Shown here one piece after another: positions 39,773 to 53,233 of a stretch of 64,000 bases of DNA. Within the stretch, counting starts at the first letter, position 1; each line of letters opens with the position of its first letter. Under the pieces are notes generated by a model. That model searched no databases. It saw only the letters and a list, made by a program, of their open reading frames with translations, and had not been told where the DNA came from. The stretch spans positions 1 to 64,000 of the forward strand of contig OY718808.1 of NCBI GenBank assembly GCA_963070105.1, in the 5' to 3' direction. Made by a program: the position numbers and the translations under genes. This DNA is from Litomosoides sigmodontis (Eukaryota; Nematoda; Chromadorea; Rhabditida; Onchocercidae).

Positions 39773-40508
39773 CTACTCGTGCTCATCTCGGTGATATTAA
39801 TTTTTACCGCTCCCGGTGTCTGCTACACGCGATACATCAACGACATTCGAGTAACTGATGAGATTTGTCCGAGTGAGAATTTTCTACCGATGGGCATCAA
39901 CCGATGGAGCAATGGCGTACACTTCCAGCATCGTGGACAAAAGTATCATTCTTCTTCAAGTTTTACAATTTTTGTAAAATCTGCTAGAATGGTAAATCTC
40001 TTCATGCTTTCCTCGGAATTTGCGTTCCATCGAAAGAAAAGGAAGAGATAGTTTGCAGCTCGCACTTTAGCTTAGCTAGCTTATCGTGGGATTACCCTCG
40101 TCTGGTGCCGACACATTCGACACATTCTTCGTTTTAAGAGGGAAGTGATAGTAAGCATTGTGAAATGTAAACAGCCAAACAGCCTACACTTTACTAACCC
40201 GTGTTTACATAGCGAGGTTAGTCTGTTATACGCGTACAGCTAACTCTGTGACTACCACTTCAATCGTGTTGAGGGAGTTAGTCTGGATCCGGTTTTACTT
40301 GAAGAAAATTATGAACACCACATTTCCCCTGAAATCAAATCTCATGGACATGGCTGCATTTCCGCATCTCGTATCCTAGGTGGCCGGGATGGAGTGACAT
40401 TTTTTAACAAATAAACTTTCATAAATAACAAATGTGACATTCACAGCCGAAAACGACGACTTCACTGATGAGGAGAAGGACATGTCCAAGCAGCGTTCGA
40501 AATCTTAA
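39773..40508 (+). CDS. Possible small secreted protein, partial exon model
   Basis: An exon after TGTTTCAG (from 39773) encodes a strongly hydrophobic LLVLISVILIFTAPGVC followed by a polar region (DEICPSENFLPMGINRWSNG), like a signal peptide and mature start. Two later exons look coding: one around 40270-40379 containing PVLLEENYEHHISPEIKSHG, and 40447-40508 with an acidic-basic tail DDFTDEEKDMSKQRSKS and a stop. The last intron (40380-40446, 67 nt) keeps the frame. I could not place the first exon or the joint between the first and second pieces, and I recognise no family. These may not even be one gene. Confidence 0.3.
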
Positions 40509-41121
40509 AATTACCACTTTTCAGTGGTTCAAACCGTTCCGTTCTCTCCAATTTCCAATTTGGCTAACTCAGTAATATAAGTTCAAGCCGAAAGAACTGA
40601 TATTTCAAATCGTTATGTTGCGAAGTAGAGAGGCTCGTAGTATTCGGAATTACATCTTTCATCTCTGACACTCTTTTAGTTGTGAGCAGAGCGATATTCC
40701 AATTCCAAAATATTAGCAGTATAAGGAGTGAGCATTTGGTCAGCGAAGTGGCCAATTGTCCAATGATGTCCAGTGGTGCTCACTTTCTACCTCTCAGTTC
40801 GGTTTATTTGAAAAATGTGGGAAAAGCAGCATTGTTCTTCGACTCTTCAACCTGATGCATGCATGCTTGGGCACTGTACCACTTACGTAGAATTCATAGC
40901 TGTGGACCAGATTTGCTAAACTGTATGTTATTCCGAATCGTCCAGCTGTAGCTGGCGTTTGGCATGTGGTAGTAGTGGAAGAGATCGAAATTTAAGTTAA
41001 AAAAACACTAGCTATCTTCTTGAGCAATCAGCCTTGAATTTGGAGAATTTGAACTGGAATGATATTAATCAATTCAGACATTGACAACAATCAGTGGTAG
41101 ACTTTTGTGGAGGAGAGTAAA
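40509..41121. other. Intergenic stretch, nothing recognised
   Basis: AT-rich DNA with a 63-codon minus-strand ORF of no known family. It may contain the promoter of the membrane-protein gene that follows. Confidence 0.5.
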
Positions 41122-42662
41122 ATGCGGGAATGTTCGTTCTATTTGGCTAGGGACTCGACCGAATCACTGCCCTGCTTTCTCCTTCCTTCTTCATTCGTTG
41201 ACTGTCAACAACCGTATTTCGAGCTGCTCAATGCTCATCGATCTAAGCTAAGCCTCATCACCATGTGCCGCCGCTTGCTTCCTCAAATGTTTTATAAATG
41301 TTGCAGCGTTTGGGGTCAACTGGCAGTCATCATGGTTGCAGTACTGTTTGCTTTGCCGCCACTTGGGCTAAGCTGTTTCCAGATCGCTACCGGTTCCTCC
41401 CTGTTTTATGTGGTGAGCCTTTATCATGCCATTTTCAAGAATTTGCAACACCGCCTGCTCGCGTCTAGCAACATTCAGTTCAGTTAATACGGGGGAAGCT
41501 GCTTCAGCGAAGCAGTTTACCGTAGCGTGTTAGCGTGTGTGTTAGCGCATTATTAGTTGGTCATACGCGCTCTTTGCCTCCGGAAAAGTACAGTACAACA
41601 CTGAGGAGTACAGGCTTGCTCTTCCTAGCTTCATCTCTTACCTTCCCTGATAAGGCGCAGCAGTGGTGTTATCGCCATGACTGTCTTGAAGAGATTTATA
41701 TTTGCAGCAAATATGTTTCTCGATAGTATCAACACTGACATTCCTGGCTCTCGGAGGTGTGGAAACGTGGTACGCGACTGGTTACAGCCATATGGGGCCG
41801 CTAATCCGACAAATTGGTGGTGGACAATTCAGTGGTTGCATGAATCTGCCAAACTGCGATATAATATTCGTCGTCAAGGGATGGGCAGCTGCTGCGGTTG
41901 GCAACAATTTACAATTGCTTATTTACCTTTGTCATTCCTATCAAAAAAAAACTCCTGTTAACTTTTCTCGAACTTGTTGAAGAGGTGAAGTTTGAGATTG
42001 TAAGGGTACTATCTCAAATTTAGAGGTGCGATTGATTAACTGATGTGCCATTTGAAATCTGCAAAAATCAATTGAAAAAATGATGCAACTGGCTAAAGAT
42101 CTGGCTAAAGTATTAATTACTAGCTTTCTGATTTTGAAACAAATCTCTTTCCAACGACAGTTTCAATGAGCGTAATCAGTGACGTGACTGAATAGACTGA
42201 TTTAGCTCTGGCTGTGACCTGGAGTTCCTCTCATCTTGTAGCAGCTAACTCCTAGAATCTTTTCAGGCTTTCTTATTCTTATGCGCCGTTCTCTTCCTTC
42301 TGGATATTGGAGTGCAGTTTCTTCTAAGAGACAAGTAAAACTTTTTTCTCTCAAGAACTCACTAGAACTCAGATCGCCGGTGGGCTATTACTATTCATTC
42401 TAAAAGTTCCGATAATGTAAATTTTCGAATATCCTTCTCTGGATCCTATTCATGTAGGCTTTGTCATCAACGCAAAGTCATGTTCCTTGCCGTGAACAGT
42501 TGCAGATATTCGCAAACATTTACAACGCCGATGCCATCTCGCGCTTCATACGGCGATCCATCAGACGCGAATCGTGCCAACGGTCATCGCACAAGAATAC
42601 ACGTCGGAAGTAAGCTTTCAACCGCAACTTATCAGAATGTGTTAAATTTGCAGAAGAGTTAA
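41122..42662 (+). CDS. Four-helix membrane protein, unassigned (MARVEL/tetraspan-like layout)
   Basis: Four plus-strand exons join in frame: 41122 (or 41263)-41412, 41708-41956, 42267-42334 and 42458-42662, with donors GTGAGC, GTTAAC and GTAAAA. The product is 270 aa from the first ATG or 223 aa from 41263. Hydrophobic segments are QLAVIMVAVLFALPPLGLSC, ICFSIVSTLTFLALGGV, IIFVVKGWAAAAVGNNLQLL and AFLFLCAVLFLLDIGVQFLL. Two cysteines (SGCMNLPNC) lie in the loop between helices 2 and 3. The tail of about 65 residues is polar and Ser/Arg/Asn-rich (PMPSRASYGDPSDANRANGH). Predicted topology puts both ends in the cytosol. I do not recognise the family; the layout recalls MARVEL-type or claudin-like proteins, which is inference only. 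The GTTAAC donor is weak. Confidence 0.55.
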
Positions 42663-43141
42663 AAAAAAAATCGTCGTGCGGTTTTAACTAACTAGCGTGA
42701 AACTACTTTAACTTCATTCAGGTTATGTCTTCGAATATCAATTAGATCATTTATTGCTTGCTGTAAGCAACACAGATCAACTCTGCGAAATAGAGACTCT
42801 CAAGAGGAAATTCGAATGAACTAGTTGTGGAATGTTTCTGGAAATGAATGTCTTTTCAGATTGATGAGGAGGACTGAATGCTATCGGTGGTGCCCTATCC
42901 TCGTTTACATTTGTACAATTTTTGTGCATACTGAAATCGAATGTTCAAGCGTCAATTGCATGGCTGTATTTGACTTTGGAGGAGCAAAATTAAAGCAGAA
43001 AGGTGCAAGTGAGAGCGGTAGTACACTTACAATTAATTCTCTTTAAAATACAATAAGATACTCAGATATTCACAGCAGTTTGGAAATTGCTGCTTTTTCA
43101 CCTTAGCCTTTTTATTCCTTCCTCCCTGACCGGAAACCATT
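42663..43141. other. Intergenic or intronic stretch with an unassigned open segment
   Basis: After TCTTTTCAG at about 42860 an open frame runs to a stop near 43046 (includes CPILVYICTIFVHTEIE and GGAKLKQKGASESG). It could be an exon of the ORF that follows, but I see no supporting homology. Confidence 0.3.
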
Positions 43142-43606
43142 TTGATTTGGTGGAGTGAAATCATCCTATCCCATCGTTGTACAGTAAAACAACTCCCGTT
43201 AGCACTACTTCCGTACCTGTACGTCCGAAAATTTCGGCGGAATCAAGGAAGCCACAGCAATCGTTCACATCAATTATTACGATTTCTTCCTCATTACGAC
43301 CCCTCCTTTTTCATCTTTATCGATGCGGTGCTGCGTAAGTGGCTATCTGAGTTCGATGTAGAACTTGTGTTAATATTTAAATCCAAAATTAAGAGAAAAG
43401 AAGAGGACGGAGGAGCTCCGCTTTCTGAAACTGTAACTTTTCGAGAGGGAGAGAAAGAGCTTCTTATGAAGTCGACTCAAAGACTTTTTCTCTTAATACA
43501 AAGAATTGCTCGTGCACAGTTCACTTATTTTCATGATAAGTTTGTAACAGATGTGATGAACAAATCCATAAGAATTCGTAGCACTTGTTCCCAGTCATCA
43601 ATGTAA
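43142..43606 (+). CDS. Unassigned 154-codon ORF, possibly a last exon
   Basis: The open frame encodes a basic protein with a hydrophobic patch (PSFFIFIDAVLRKWLSEFDV) and a long, probably helical, charged C-terminal half (FREGEKELLMKSTQRLFLLI). No family is recognised. The stop codon is directly followed by AATAAA (TAATAAA at 43604-43610), a good poly(A) signal, and the BPI-like gene on the other strand ends 72 bp away, so this looks like the 3' end of a convergent gene. It could be a single-exon gene or only the final exon. Confidence 0.4.
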   Translation: MIWWSEIILSHRCTVKQLPLALLPYLYVRKFRRNQGSHSNRSHQLLRFLPHYDPSFFIFIDAVLRKWLSEFDVELVLIFKSKIKRKEEDGGAPLSETVTFREGEKELLMKSTQRLFLLIQRIARAQFTYFHDKFVTDVMNKSIRIRSTCSQSSM

Positions 43607-43678
43607 TAAATGTTTATTTTAATGTATTGAAATTTCTTCGTCTTTCTTCGCAAGCAATTTTAAATCATCTTGACCGGA

Positions 43679-46600
43679 TCAGTAATCTTCCTCAACTTCC
43701 ATCTGCTCTTTCTTCCTTTCTCGGGCAATCTCCGCATTAATGTACACTTTGAATTTCCGAATGAACCGCGGTAAATCGTAACTGTAAAGTACAGGTGTAA
43801 GTAAGTCATGCTGCACAGCTCACATATTCATACTTTTGAAAGAAGTAAGGCCATAGATGGGAAGTTTAAAGAAATAACCTGAAATCGGTGTCGATTACCA
43901 TAGCATGATCGATGTAACTTAGGGACGGTTTTTCAAACTCAACACCGCATACTACTGGTAGTCTGATGCCTAAAACGGGATTTCTGAGAAAGAATTTGAT
44001 ATTGGTTTTACGCAGAATTTGAGGAAAACTTGAGAACTGCTCAGAGCAGCTATGAAGCTGAGTGGTAGAGAGCCTTTCGGCTAGCTCACCTCGCTGATTG
44101 AACGCAAACCGTAGACGCTTCTTTATTTTTGGCCAAAGTTTCTTTGGTACCACGCTGTTCAGTGCTTTACGAATAGCGTTTGCAAATGTTCCACCAAGTC
44201 CCATATGAAAAGAAAAATATTACACGCGTAGTTGGGTGTCTCGTTGTATTTGTTGAAATAAAGTATGAAAATCAGAAATAATGAATAAATAATTGAATTC
44301 GTTTTAAACAAACCCCCGTCATCTTGATGTCCACACCGGTTAATGCTACATCACCGTATAAGCGGCTGTGTCTGAGATATGGGCGAACCTTAATGATTTG
44401 ATAAATATTATGCAGAAGAGAGAGGAGGCTCACTGCTACGTGACTTACTCTAATACAGAGAGTAAGCCCTCACTGAGAAGAGTGTCAACGGAAATACCTC
44501 ACCGCAGAACTACCTACTGTACTGTTCTGCATTACCACCGATCGCTTTATTGGACAGGGAGCATGATGAGAGTATGCAATTCACTGTCAAAGCAATGCAA
44601 TGTAGCTGCTTCACATATCTTTGAGGATGGTAATTAATTTCATGTCCAGAATTTCAATTAGATGAGGAACTGTTCTCAAATTAAATATTTGAAAAGGTAT
44701 CAAAGTAAATCAGCTTACCGTTATATCAAGTTCTGCATTTGCATTGACAATATTGTGCCTTCGTGTTTTGCCGATGAATAAAATCAGTAAGTCAAGTTGG
44801 ATGTCAATTTTCACACCTTGTTCACTAATAGAGAGATGTGGTCGTCTGAAACAGCTTGTGAATCTCTTTCGCTTGTACGTTTTCTCACCGAATAAATCCC
44901 ACGGCATTGATAGGAGGGACGGACAACCGGTAAATGTCAAAAATAGCATTATGTTTTCAAAAGCGCAATTATCCGCTCCGCTCAAAACTGGGAATTAATT
45001 CCCGGAGTGTGGTCCAGTTGCATCATGCAATGACTGAAAACACTCTTCGCAAATACAACTTTTCATGTGCATTTATTTCAAGACGAGAAACTATTAATTA
45101 ATAGAGAGAGGTTCCACCTGGTTAGGTTAGCAATAAATTGGAGCTCACAGCGAGCGCAAAGCAATCTGGCTATCGGCTTGATGAATTTCGGCAGGTTGTG
45201 AGCACGGAACGCTTCACGTAACACTCCCATATTTTCGTCGTAGACATGTGAGAAGAACGTGTTTGGCACATATTCGCTGACAATCACACCAAACATCTAA
45301 TTGAAAAGGAGTAAATGACGGAGTGATGAGTAACCGGGTGGAACGAAGAAGCGGCGAATTCATTTCCTAAGACACATCCAACATCCGGAATCCCACTCAC
45401 TACTCATTAAGCGGAAGGGCAACATTTTTCAAACGACACACTCTTCTTCCTTTCATTTTTAGTTAACTGTGTGAAAATATGATATCCAATCGGACGAATA
45501 CGTAATTCACGAACTTTATTACCAAAAGCTGATATGTTGAGCATATTTGGTCGATTGACATTTTTAGCCTTTTGCCCAAAGAATACAATGCCTGCATCAA
45601 GCCCAAATATCACATCCTGGAACACGAGAATTCATACCACTCTCGCTATTTGGAAGTCCTCACTAGATGTAGAGAAAGGTGGCAGATAGGTGGCACTTCC
45701 CAGTAGTTCCCGAAAGATAGTGTAAAATTCGAGGAGAATAGTTTACATGTTACCTCGCTCGAGAACCTCGGTGAGTAGAGTAAGGTCAAATCGGGTGCCC
45801 AAAGACCATCTTTCAACAGTGGACTGAAGCGTTGAGTTTCAGGAGTCGAATCGAGGTAGAGGTTCCGCTTTTCCCGCAAGTAAATCGCATCACCGGAGTA
45901 GGTTATTCCATTCATGTCTAGCCGATCTTCAGCGCATAAGTCAGCTGCGAATTTTGCGGCCAAATCCTCATCATCTTCTATCTGCAAGTGAGCAATTTCG
46001 GAACGATCGTACCATCGTAGTACCACAAAAGATGCTCCTTTTTTTGTGCCCAAATGACAATTTTTTTTTTAAGTCAATTAAACGTGATTTGTCTGTTAAG
46101 CGAACAAATAATACTTTAAAAACGTGGAGGAAGCTTATGATAATTGACAGGGATTAAATTAACAATTTCGCACGTTGCGATAAATGTGATAGAAAATTTA
46201 TAAAAATAATTGTTCCACCTAACCTTTTCGTCCGATGTTTCATAGAAGGCATTTTCATTTTCAGCACTTTCTACTGCTTTCGCATTAGCTGGTTGAAGTA
46301 GTTTATCGAATTTTAATAGATGCGTGGGCGTAGGCGCCGATGATTGCGTCGATTGTGGAACAGGCGTTGTCATCAAAATCTTAATTTAAAGAAACCATGT
46401 GTGAAATGTGCAGTAGCTTTTTCTTTTCGAGTGCGATAAAAGTAACCTGTTGCTTTTGTTTCTCGAAGAATTGCCCTATTTTTATTGCAAGCTGGCAAAG
46501 TTCGCTCCCCAGAACATCGGTTACCGCCTGCTCAATTATTGACCTGCTCGTAAATTGCAATAGTTTAATGATAATTAACTTCTGATATTTTCCTCCTTCA

Positions 46601-48444
46601 CAAATGGTCTAGTCAATAAGATAACTCGATAAAAGCTAATAAATCGGTGAATTAAAATTTCTGCTAATTGCATTTGAGCGTGATGGAAACAAATTGCATA
46701 CCTGAGCAGATTTAGGTACGTGGACATGTCGCCAGCGAAAACAATTCTTACAAGATCAGAGGTGACATTGCATACCGGTGTCTGTGGAGGATTACATTTA
46801 ATTAGGAAGAAGTAAAAATGTGTGTGTCACGATGGATTGAATGATAATAATGATTGTAGCGACTAGCGACTAGTCTAACAAAGATGGGGAGGTTCAATTC
46901 AGTCAGAAAGAATTAGACGGCTAACAATACGACAAAAAAATTGAAAGGTGGGTATGAAGCAAGGACTTCGAATTGGGTTAGGTTTCATTTTTCAACATGC
47001 CCAAAGTCCAAAAGTAAGTTTCTTGAAGCAATCAGTGTCGCACCGAACGATTTGGCGGGAAAGAAAAAGTGACCATCTCACCTCAATAACGTTCAATTCT
47101 TCGCTTTCATTCCGACTGATGTGTATTTCCATAATGACACTTAAATTCTGCACGTCAGCCTTCAATTTCCCTTTGTGGGTGCTGAAGAAGGTGGAAGCGT
47201 CGTATACCGCGTTAAGCATTACCTGAGGTAGAAATACGTACGTCCCAATACCTGCAAAGTCGCCTTTTTTTACATTTCACATCGTGGTATGCGGGATGTA
47301 AGGAATGAAAGATGAAAGTTTAAGAAAGGTAAACAGAAGTTACTCGTTGCGGTGACATTATTCTGTGAGACTAACTTGGTAGCGATGAAGCTGAGCTACG
47401 TGGTACCTCTGCGTAATATGCTACGTACTGAATGAGCTGTGATCAACAGACAGAGTATTTTTATCACTTACTGTTAAGGGAAAAATGCATAAGAGAGTGG
47501 GAGCAGTTGGGATGAGACGAGGGAGATCAGTGCTCATCATTGCAAGAGATGGCGTATCACTGCTTCAGAAGGCGGTGATCTGTCATAAGAGTGACCGACT
47601 GAAGGCACACTGACCAGTCAAGCAAGCACTAATCAGTTGTTCTGTGTTCCACGTGAGGTTCACACTTGTAGCTTCGGCAGTTCCAGCTGTTGCTAATGAT
47701 GTGATTGTCTACGGTTTGGGGAAGATTTCGTTTCACGAAAGACTTTTAGAATTTAGCAAGTTAGGATCACCCATGCTGTTAAGCAATGGCTTGATGAAAT
47801 GACAGGAACGAAAGGTTTGCTCACCAACATTGCTAAGGAATTTAGCTTTCATCGTCGGGTTACTGAATTTATCGATAGTTAAATGCGAAATCTTGATTTG
47901 TGGCAGCTCAATGGTCGGAATTTCGGATTTTTCGAGCAATTGCGGCAGTGCCTCGGCAGCCAAACTTGTGATATAGTCCACGCCCTAAAACTAAGCCAAC
48001 TTCTTCATGAAAATGTTGCACTAATTAAGGCTCTGCATTAAATTCTTTTGTCACTTGAGTTAAAGCGCGACAAGTGAGACAACAGTACCCACCACAGGCA
48101 GAAGACATTTCATACGCCCAAAGAATTCCGATCGAAATTTATGAAGAGTAAGAAAGCGAACATTTGACATTAAAAGATTTGAGCTCTACCTTTTGACTGA
48201 TTCGAAAGTATATTCCAGCTGGCACGCTCGTATGATGGCCGATTTCCTTTAGAGGGAGATTATCTGGTCGAGTTTCCAGCACAGGTGGAGTTCCGGCATT
48301 TGCTATCTGCACGCGCCCATTGGGGAAGCCGACGACAGGTGTATCCGTTGACAAATCCATCCGGGCACTTTCTCCACTTCCGACGTCAACGAGATGGAGG
48401 AGACAGCAGAAAATAACTAGGAGAGAGTACCTTGCTGGATTCAT
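43679..48444 (-). CDS. BPI/LBP-family lipid-binding secreted protein
   Basis: Thirteen minus-strand exons: 48444-48190, 47984-47829, 47222-47082, 46781-46702, 46546-46447, 46379-46224, 45981-45754, 45616-45515, 45296-45149, 44987-44719, 44388-44314, about 44204-43879, and 43781-43679; about 712 aa. The first 24 residues are a signal peptide (YSLLVIFCCLLHLV). AGIYFRISQKGVDYITSLA and IELPQIKISHLTIDKF match the start of the BPI N-terminal barrel. The paired cysteines in TPVCNVTS and GSELCQLA are 39 residues apart, the spacing of the conserved BPI disulfide. Exons 6-7 form a 128-residue Thr/Pro/Ser and acidic insertion that vertebrate BPI (about 487 aa) lacks. The C-terminal barrel follows (MFGVIVSEYVPNTFF, HSRLYGDVALTGVDI, VPKKLWPKIKKRLRFAF). 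Family members bind lipopolysaccharide or other lipids outside cells; the ligand here is unknown. Exon 12 lacks a canonical AG acceptor. Confidence 0.85.
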
Positions 48445-51052
<2,608 letters not shown>

Positions 51053-52107
51053 ATGTCTTCAACTGGGCAAATCCGAACTTTCTTCGACTTAGCAGCTGAA
51101 GGGATTCCCATCGGAAGGCTTACGTTCCAGGTTGCATTATTCGATTTCATGAATAGAAAAAGCTAGGTGCAGTAGTCATTTTCAACTTATGAGCGAAGTA
51201 GATGGAAGCGAAGAAAACGGAGGAAGTGTTTCCTTCTCTCCTCTTCATTTGTAAACAAATCTCAAGTGAACTGAATTTAATCTAACCTCCCAACTAACTT
51301 ATTTCATTTCAAGCTGAGAGATGATATCTGTCCGAAGACTTGTGAAAATTTTCGAGCGCTCTGCACCGGCGAGAAAGGATTCGGCTACAAAGGTTGCCAT
51401 TTCTACCGTGTCATTCCCGGATTTTGTGCATGCGTAAGTTTTTTCTTTCAAGCAATCCATGTCCATCCATCCGTAGTAGACACGAGGGAAGGTGGGAGGG
51501 AAGACACAAGATGACAGCGTTTTACAAGCTTAAAATTCTAATGAGTGGTCGTGTTGAAGAGCGGTGACTTCGAAACAAACAACGCTGATAGACGTGGTGG
51601 GCGCTCGATATTTGGTGAAAAATATTTCGAAGATGAGAATTTTATCCTAAGGCACGATAGTCGTGGAGTGCTATCAATGGACAACTATGGATGGCCGGAT
51701 ACCGTTAGTTCGCGGTTTCTCATCACATTCGATGAAGCTCCATGGCAAGTCATTTCCGTCCAGTCTGCTCTGCTACATTTCATCCATAGCAGGGGCAGAG
51801 CAATGAATTCTCTTCGCCTCAACCAGCGCAGCGACCTTGCGCTGCGACGTTGGCAAATACTTGGCAAGGGAGAATAATTAAGATTCTCCTGCACCACTGG
51901 AAGTGATGTGTTTCTTAAAAAGTGTTTGACTGCAGGTTGGACGACTATCACGTGGCGTTTGGTAGTGTTGTAGAGGGCTTCGATACGCTCGACCGTCTCG
52001 AATCGTACGGCATTCTGGAAGGGTACGGGGCACAGAAAGGCCGAACTACCGCTGCAATCACCATTGAGAACTGCGGTGAAATTTCGAGAATGCTCATTTG
52101 CAGTTAA
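51053..52107 (+). CDS. Cyclophilin-type peptidyl-prolyl isomerase, divergent active site
   Basis: Four exons: 51053-51130, 51314-51433, 51560-51744 and 51936-52107; 184 aa. The domain covers almost the whole protein: [19 protein letters not shown], then [40 protein letters not shown] and [18 protein letters not shown]. Cyclophilins catalyse cis-trans isomerisation of prolyl bonds and bind cyclosporin. Against human cyclophilin A, Arg55, Phe60, Trp121 and His126 are kept (here Arg58, Phe63, Trp128, His133), but Gln63 is Cys66, Ala101 is Asp107, Gln111 is Arg118 and Phe113 is Leu120. Activity is therefore likely reduced or altered (inference). There is no signal peptide in this model; the short tail SRMLICS is unusual. 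The third intron begins GCAAGT, a GC-AG intron, and the frame demands it. AATAAA follows at about 52228. Confidence 0.9.
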
Positions 52108-53233
52108 GGGAAGAAAGAGTGCACGGCGAATAAATGTGTGTGTGTGTGTGTGTGTGTGCTGGAGGGATGTGGTGCGACTATCAACAAGGGAGGAGAAGCA
52201 TCGATTCTTCCTCACCGTTTATCGATAATAAATAAATGAATTGTTCTCGCCGCGAAATCACACGAATCTTCTTTGCATTTTATTTGCAACCTTTTTGCAA
52301 GCAAAACACTGAGCGAGATCGGCGGCGTGGAGAGAAGTGTGAATCTCCTCCTCCTATGCCGCCGCACTCACTAATTTCCTGTGCAGAATGCGATGCACGC
52401 ACACCGATCATCTCATTCAGTATGATTACAGTAGTAGCTGCAAAGGGGGAAATTAGAAGTGGTTGATAGAAATGGGGCGAGTGGTGGTTATGTGACATGC
52501 ATGTGTCAAGTGAGATGATTAACACGGGTGGATAATGATGGCATTTTTCTCCAGCAGCTACTACTACTCGCTCGAGCTCTCAAGAAGGAAGACGTAGGTG
52601 CAGCAGCTCCGTGAACTGAATTCTTGCTTGTGGCAGCACGCACTCATCACTAATCTTATTATTCATCGACGAAAATTCTCCGCTCACAAGGCGGAGAGCA
52701 AGGCTCGCGTTCGCACCGCCGTCGTTTTTCCCGACGGCGGTGCGAAAGCTCAACTTCCATTCCATTCCATCTGCAAACCGTCCCCCAATGCTTTTTAACG
52801 CTGCAAGAGAGTGCACAGTCACTTTCAGCAACAACATTCTTTCCTTCTCTCCTGAAAGCATACAAGAAAAAATCTTCTACAACGATGTAAACGATGACAA
52901 TTATCTATGCGTTCAATTTCAATCTTGCAAATCAGTGGCGTATGTGTATGTGTGAAGGTGCGTGCTGGCATAAGTTCTGAAAAGCGAAATTTTATAAATT
53001 CCTTTATTCCTCTTATATTTTTCAAACGCAAAAAATATACATAGTTTGGCGATGAAAAATATACCACCATGTTGCATTGCTTGATAAAGTGATAAGTTAT
53101 TATCGGTAAGAAAAAAATAAAATTTGCGTGGAATTGATTGGGATGCTTTTGACCGATTACAATAAAGACAAGAAAAGTAGTGTCAAGATAGGAACGCATA
53201 AACCAGCAATCGCAAAGTTCGTAAAGCGTTTAT
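52108..53233. other. Intergenic region between convergent cyclophilin and unc-60 genes
   Basis: Contains a short (TG)n run at about 52136-52158, AATAAA signals near 52228, and a GC-rich perfect hairpin at 52710-52746. The ORFs here (76-124 codons, both strands) are not convincing. Confidence 0.5.
52710..52746. repeat. Perfect 15-bp GC-rich inverted repeat
   Basis: TTCGCACCGCCGTCG (52710-52724) is separated by the 7-nt loop TTTTTCC from its exact reverse complement CGACGGCGGTGCGAA (52732-52746). The arms are much more GC-rich than the surroundings. As RNA on either strand it would form a very stable stem-loop. No U-run terminator or known RNA family is evident. Confidence 0.85.

Noticed and set aside
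47722..47825. Alternative longer BPI-like exon 2, or a GTGAGC donor at 47824
   Set aside because: The GTGAGC donor gives the wrong phase for the next conserved exon; the GTTGGT donor four bases earlier keeps the frame and the family alignment.
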